Assembly (NCBI GenBank): GCA_009783115.1
Contig: WRHT01000001.1
Location: 1-48,188, forward strand
Direction of reading: 5' to 3'
Source: Desulfovibrionaceae bacterium
GTDB lineage: Bacteria > Desulfobacterota > Desulfovibrionia > Desulfovibrionales > Desulfovibrionaceae
Length of the DNA stretch: 48,188 nt
Part shown: positions 47,058 through 48,188 of the stretch, in pieces
Layout of the letters: each line of letters begins with the position of its first letter
Position numbering within the stretch: position 1 is the stretch's first letter
Position numbers and translations under genes: made by a program
Notes under the pieces: model-generated
Database searches by the model: none
The model's input: the letters and a program-made list of their open reading frames with translations, nothing else
What the model was told of the DNA's origin: nothing

Positions 47058-48188
47058 ATGCCTGTCAAAGGTCCGCATATATCCATAAAGTCCGAATCAC
47101 TGGTGGATCGCATCCTGCACATCAAGCTGGAAGAGTTTGAGGAATGGCCGGAGGCCGTGCGCCGCCTGACCATTGAGATCGCCGAAGAACTGTTCATGGC
47201 GCGCTATAACCCTTTCATCAACCCGTCCACGGTGCGGGCCAGCGTGCGAGACCGTTTCGAGCAGTCCCGCCGGGGTCTGTCCATACACTATGCCAATACC
47301 ATCAGCGAGGGATTGACCATGTTCTGGAGCGCCCACGACTCCGACATGGCCTTCCGCGAGGAGATCATCACCAGGCTGGCGGAAATTCTGCCCAAAGAAT
47401 GTATAGATCTCAGGCCTTCCTCCAGGGTGGAAAACGCCACCGATGCCACGGACTTGCGCCTGGAACTGCCGCTCTTGGTAGTCACCCCCTTCACGGCGGA
47501 GGAGGTCAGCCGGGTGGTGCGCCTAGCCAACGAGATGCAGTTCGCCCTAATTCCCCGAGGTGGAGGCAGCGGTTACACCGGCGGGGCCATCCCGGCCCGC
47601 AAACGCTCGGTGGTGCTGGCCCTGACCCGGCTAACCGGCATCCTGTCCCTGGACAAAAAAGCGCGCACCCTCACGGCCCAGGCCGGAGTGATTACCAACC
47701 ATGCCGCCCTGGCCGCCGCCCAAGCCGGCCTGCTCTTCACCGTGGACCCGGCCTCCAAAAACGCCTCCAGCATAGGCGGCAATATCGCGGAAAATTCCGG
47801 CGGTCCTCTGGCCGTGGAATACGGCACGGCCGTGGATAACCTGCTCTCCTACCGCATGGCGCTGCCCACCGGGGAACTTATCGAGGTCATCCGCCAGAAT
47901 CACCCCTGGCGCAAGATCGAAGAACAGGACCTAGCGGTGTTCGAGGTGCGGGATCTTTCAGGCGGCCTGCGCAACGTGGTCAAACTGCCCGGTCGGGACC
48001 TCCGCAAGCCCGGCCTGGGCAAGGACGTAACCAACAAGGCCTTGGGCGGCCTTCCGGGAGTGCAGAAAGAAGGGGTGGACGGCATCATCATCGACGCCAC
48101 CTTTGTGCTGCATCCCAGGCTTAAGCACTCCAGGGTCATGGTTTGGGAATTTTACGGTTCCTCCATGCACAACGCCGCCCTGGCCATC
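47058..48188 (+). CDS. FAD-linked oxidase (D-lactate dehydrogenase-like), partial
   Basis: The frame is open from 47058 to the right edge (377 residues). A start domain of about 130 residues is followed by an FAD-binding domain of the GlcD/Dld type: LIPRGGGSGYTGGAIPARK, LTAQAGVITNHAALAAA, TVDPASKNASSIGGNIAEN and SGG ... EYGTAVDNLL. Desulfovibrio-type bacteria have about 1200-residue proteins with this beginning and C-terminal 4Fe-4S and CCG domains, which oxidise D-lactate or a similar 2-hydroxy acid. Whether the iron-sulfur half is present here cannot be seen. Confidence 0.85.
   Translation, partial: MPVKGPHISIKSESLVDRILHIKLEEFEEWPEAVRRLTIEIAEELFMARYNPFINPSTVRASVRDRFEQSRRGLSIHYANTISEGLTMFWSAHDSDMAFREEIITRLAEILPKECIDLRPSSRVENATDATDLRLELPLLVVTPFTAEEVSRVVRLANEMQFALIPRGGGSGYTGGAIPARKRSVVLALTRLTGILSLDKKARTLTAQAGVITNHAALAAAQAGLLFTVDPASKNASSIGGNIAENSGGPLAVEYGTAVDNLLSYRMALPTGELIEVIRQNHPWRKIEEQDLAVFEVRDLSGGLRNVVKLPGRDLRKPGLGKDVTNKALGGLPGVQKEGVDGIIIDATFVLHPRLKHSRVMVWEFYGSSMHNAALAI

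Overview
The window joins two different pieces of DNA. Positions 1 to about 25146 are the right-hand part of an integrated siphovirus-type temperate phage. Its left end, with the integrase and the early control region, lies outside the window. From about 25150 to the end is ordinary chromosome of a Gram-negative, flagellated, GC-rich bacterium. The chromosomal gene set (TatA, YggT, DUF167, DUF465, a fused AroD-AroE, an LpoB lipoprotein operon, a FlgE preceded by a sigma-54 promoter, LarC, MltB, an Rsm22-like methyltransferase and a long FAD-linked oxidase) fits the Desulfovibrio branch of Desulfobacterota. This assignment is inferred from gene content only.

Prophage layout: almost all late genes are on the minus strand and read right to left. 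The order is a VRR-NUC nuclease and small AT-rich regulators (22071-23342), the lysis genes (DUF5675 lysin candidate, Rz/Rz1 spanins, holin; 20343-21829), small and large terminase, portal, and a MuF head protein with a toxin-like C-terminus plus a candidate immunity gene (14858-20060). Two tandem terminators follow. The second block holds scaffold, capsid, connector proteins, tail tube, chaperones, a 1042-residue tape measure, distal tail and baseplate proteins, tail fibre and fibre assembly protein (3030-14619), then small unknown genes and an HsdR_N-type nuclease as cargo. A plus-strand gene with its own promoter (1792-2145) lies between them. A 16-base motif occurs upstream of both the lysis block and the capsid block and may be a late-gene control site.

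Both ends of the visible prophage carry an antirepressor-family gene: Rha (cut by the left edge) and Bro-N (23609-24259). Each is preceded by a homologous structured leader. The core of each leader is a 74-nt three-way-junction RNA closed by a GCCGGGUG/CACCCGGC stem, and one hairpin loop is complementary to the ribosome-binding site of its own downstream gene. This is the logic of the phage P1/P7 C4 antisense RNA, present here as two paralogous copies that have diverged together with their targets. Near the attachment site a 27-residue hydrophobic peptide gene with an occluded ribosome-binding site faces a strong convergent promoter, which looks like a type I toxin-antitoxin locus. The right attachment site is a 3' fragment of a tRNA-Pro(UGG) gene ending in CCA, next to repeat and inverted-repeat arm-type sites.

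Chromosomal layout: tatA; an unknown gene plus HAD, YggT, DUF167, DUF465 and aroDE in one rightward run; D-serine dehydratase; a leftward lipoprotein operon (TPR-like lipoprotein, YcfL, LpoB, a further lipoprotein); a divergent ECF-type ATPase and T-component pair; an SMR/EamA membrane protein with rfbA and divergent rfbB for dTDP-sugar synthesis; an AT-rich membrane protein of foreign appearance; flgE; larC (first domain only) with a DsbA-like oxidase, MltB and an Rsm22-like enzyme; an SGNH esterase and two nitroreductases; a small lipoprotein; and the start of an FAD-linked oxidase that runs off the right edge.
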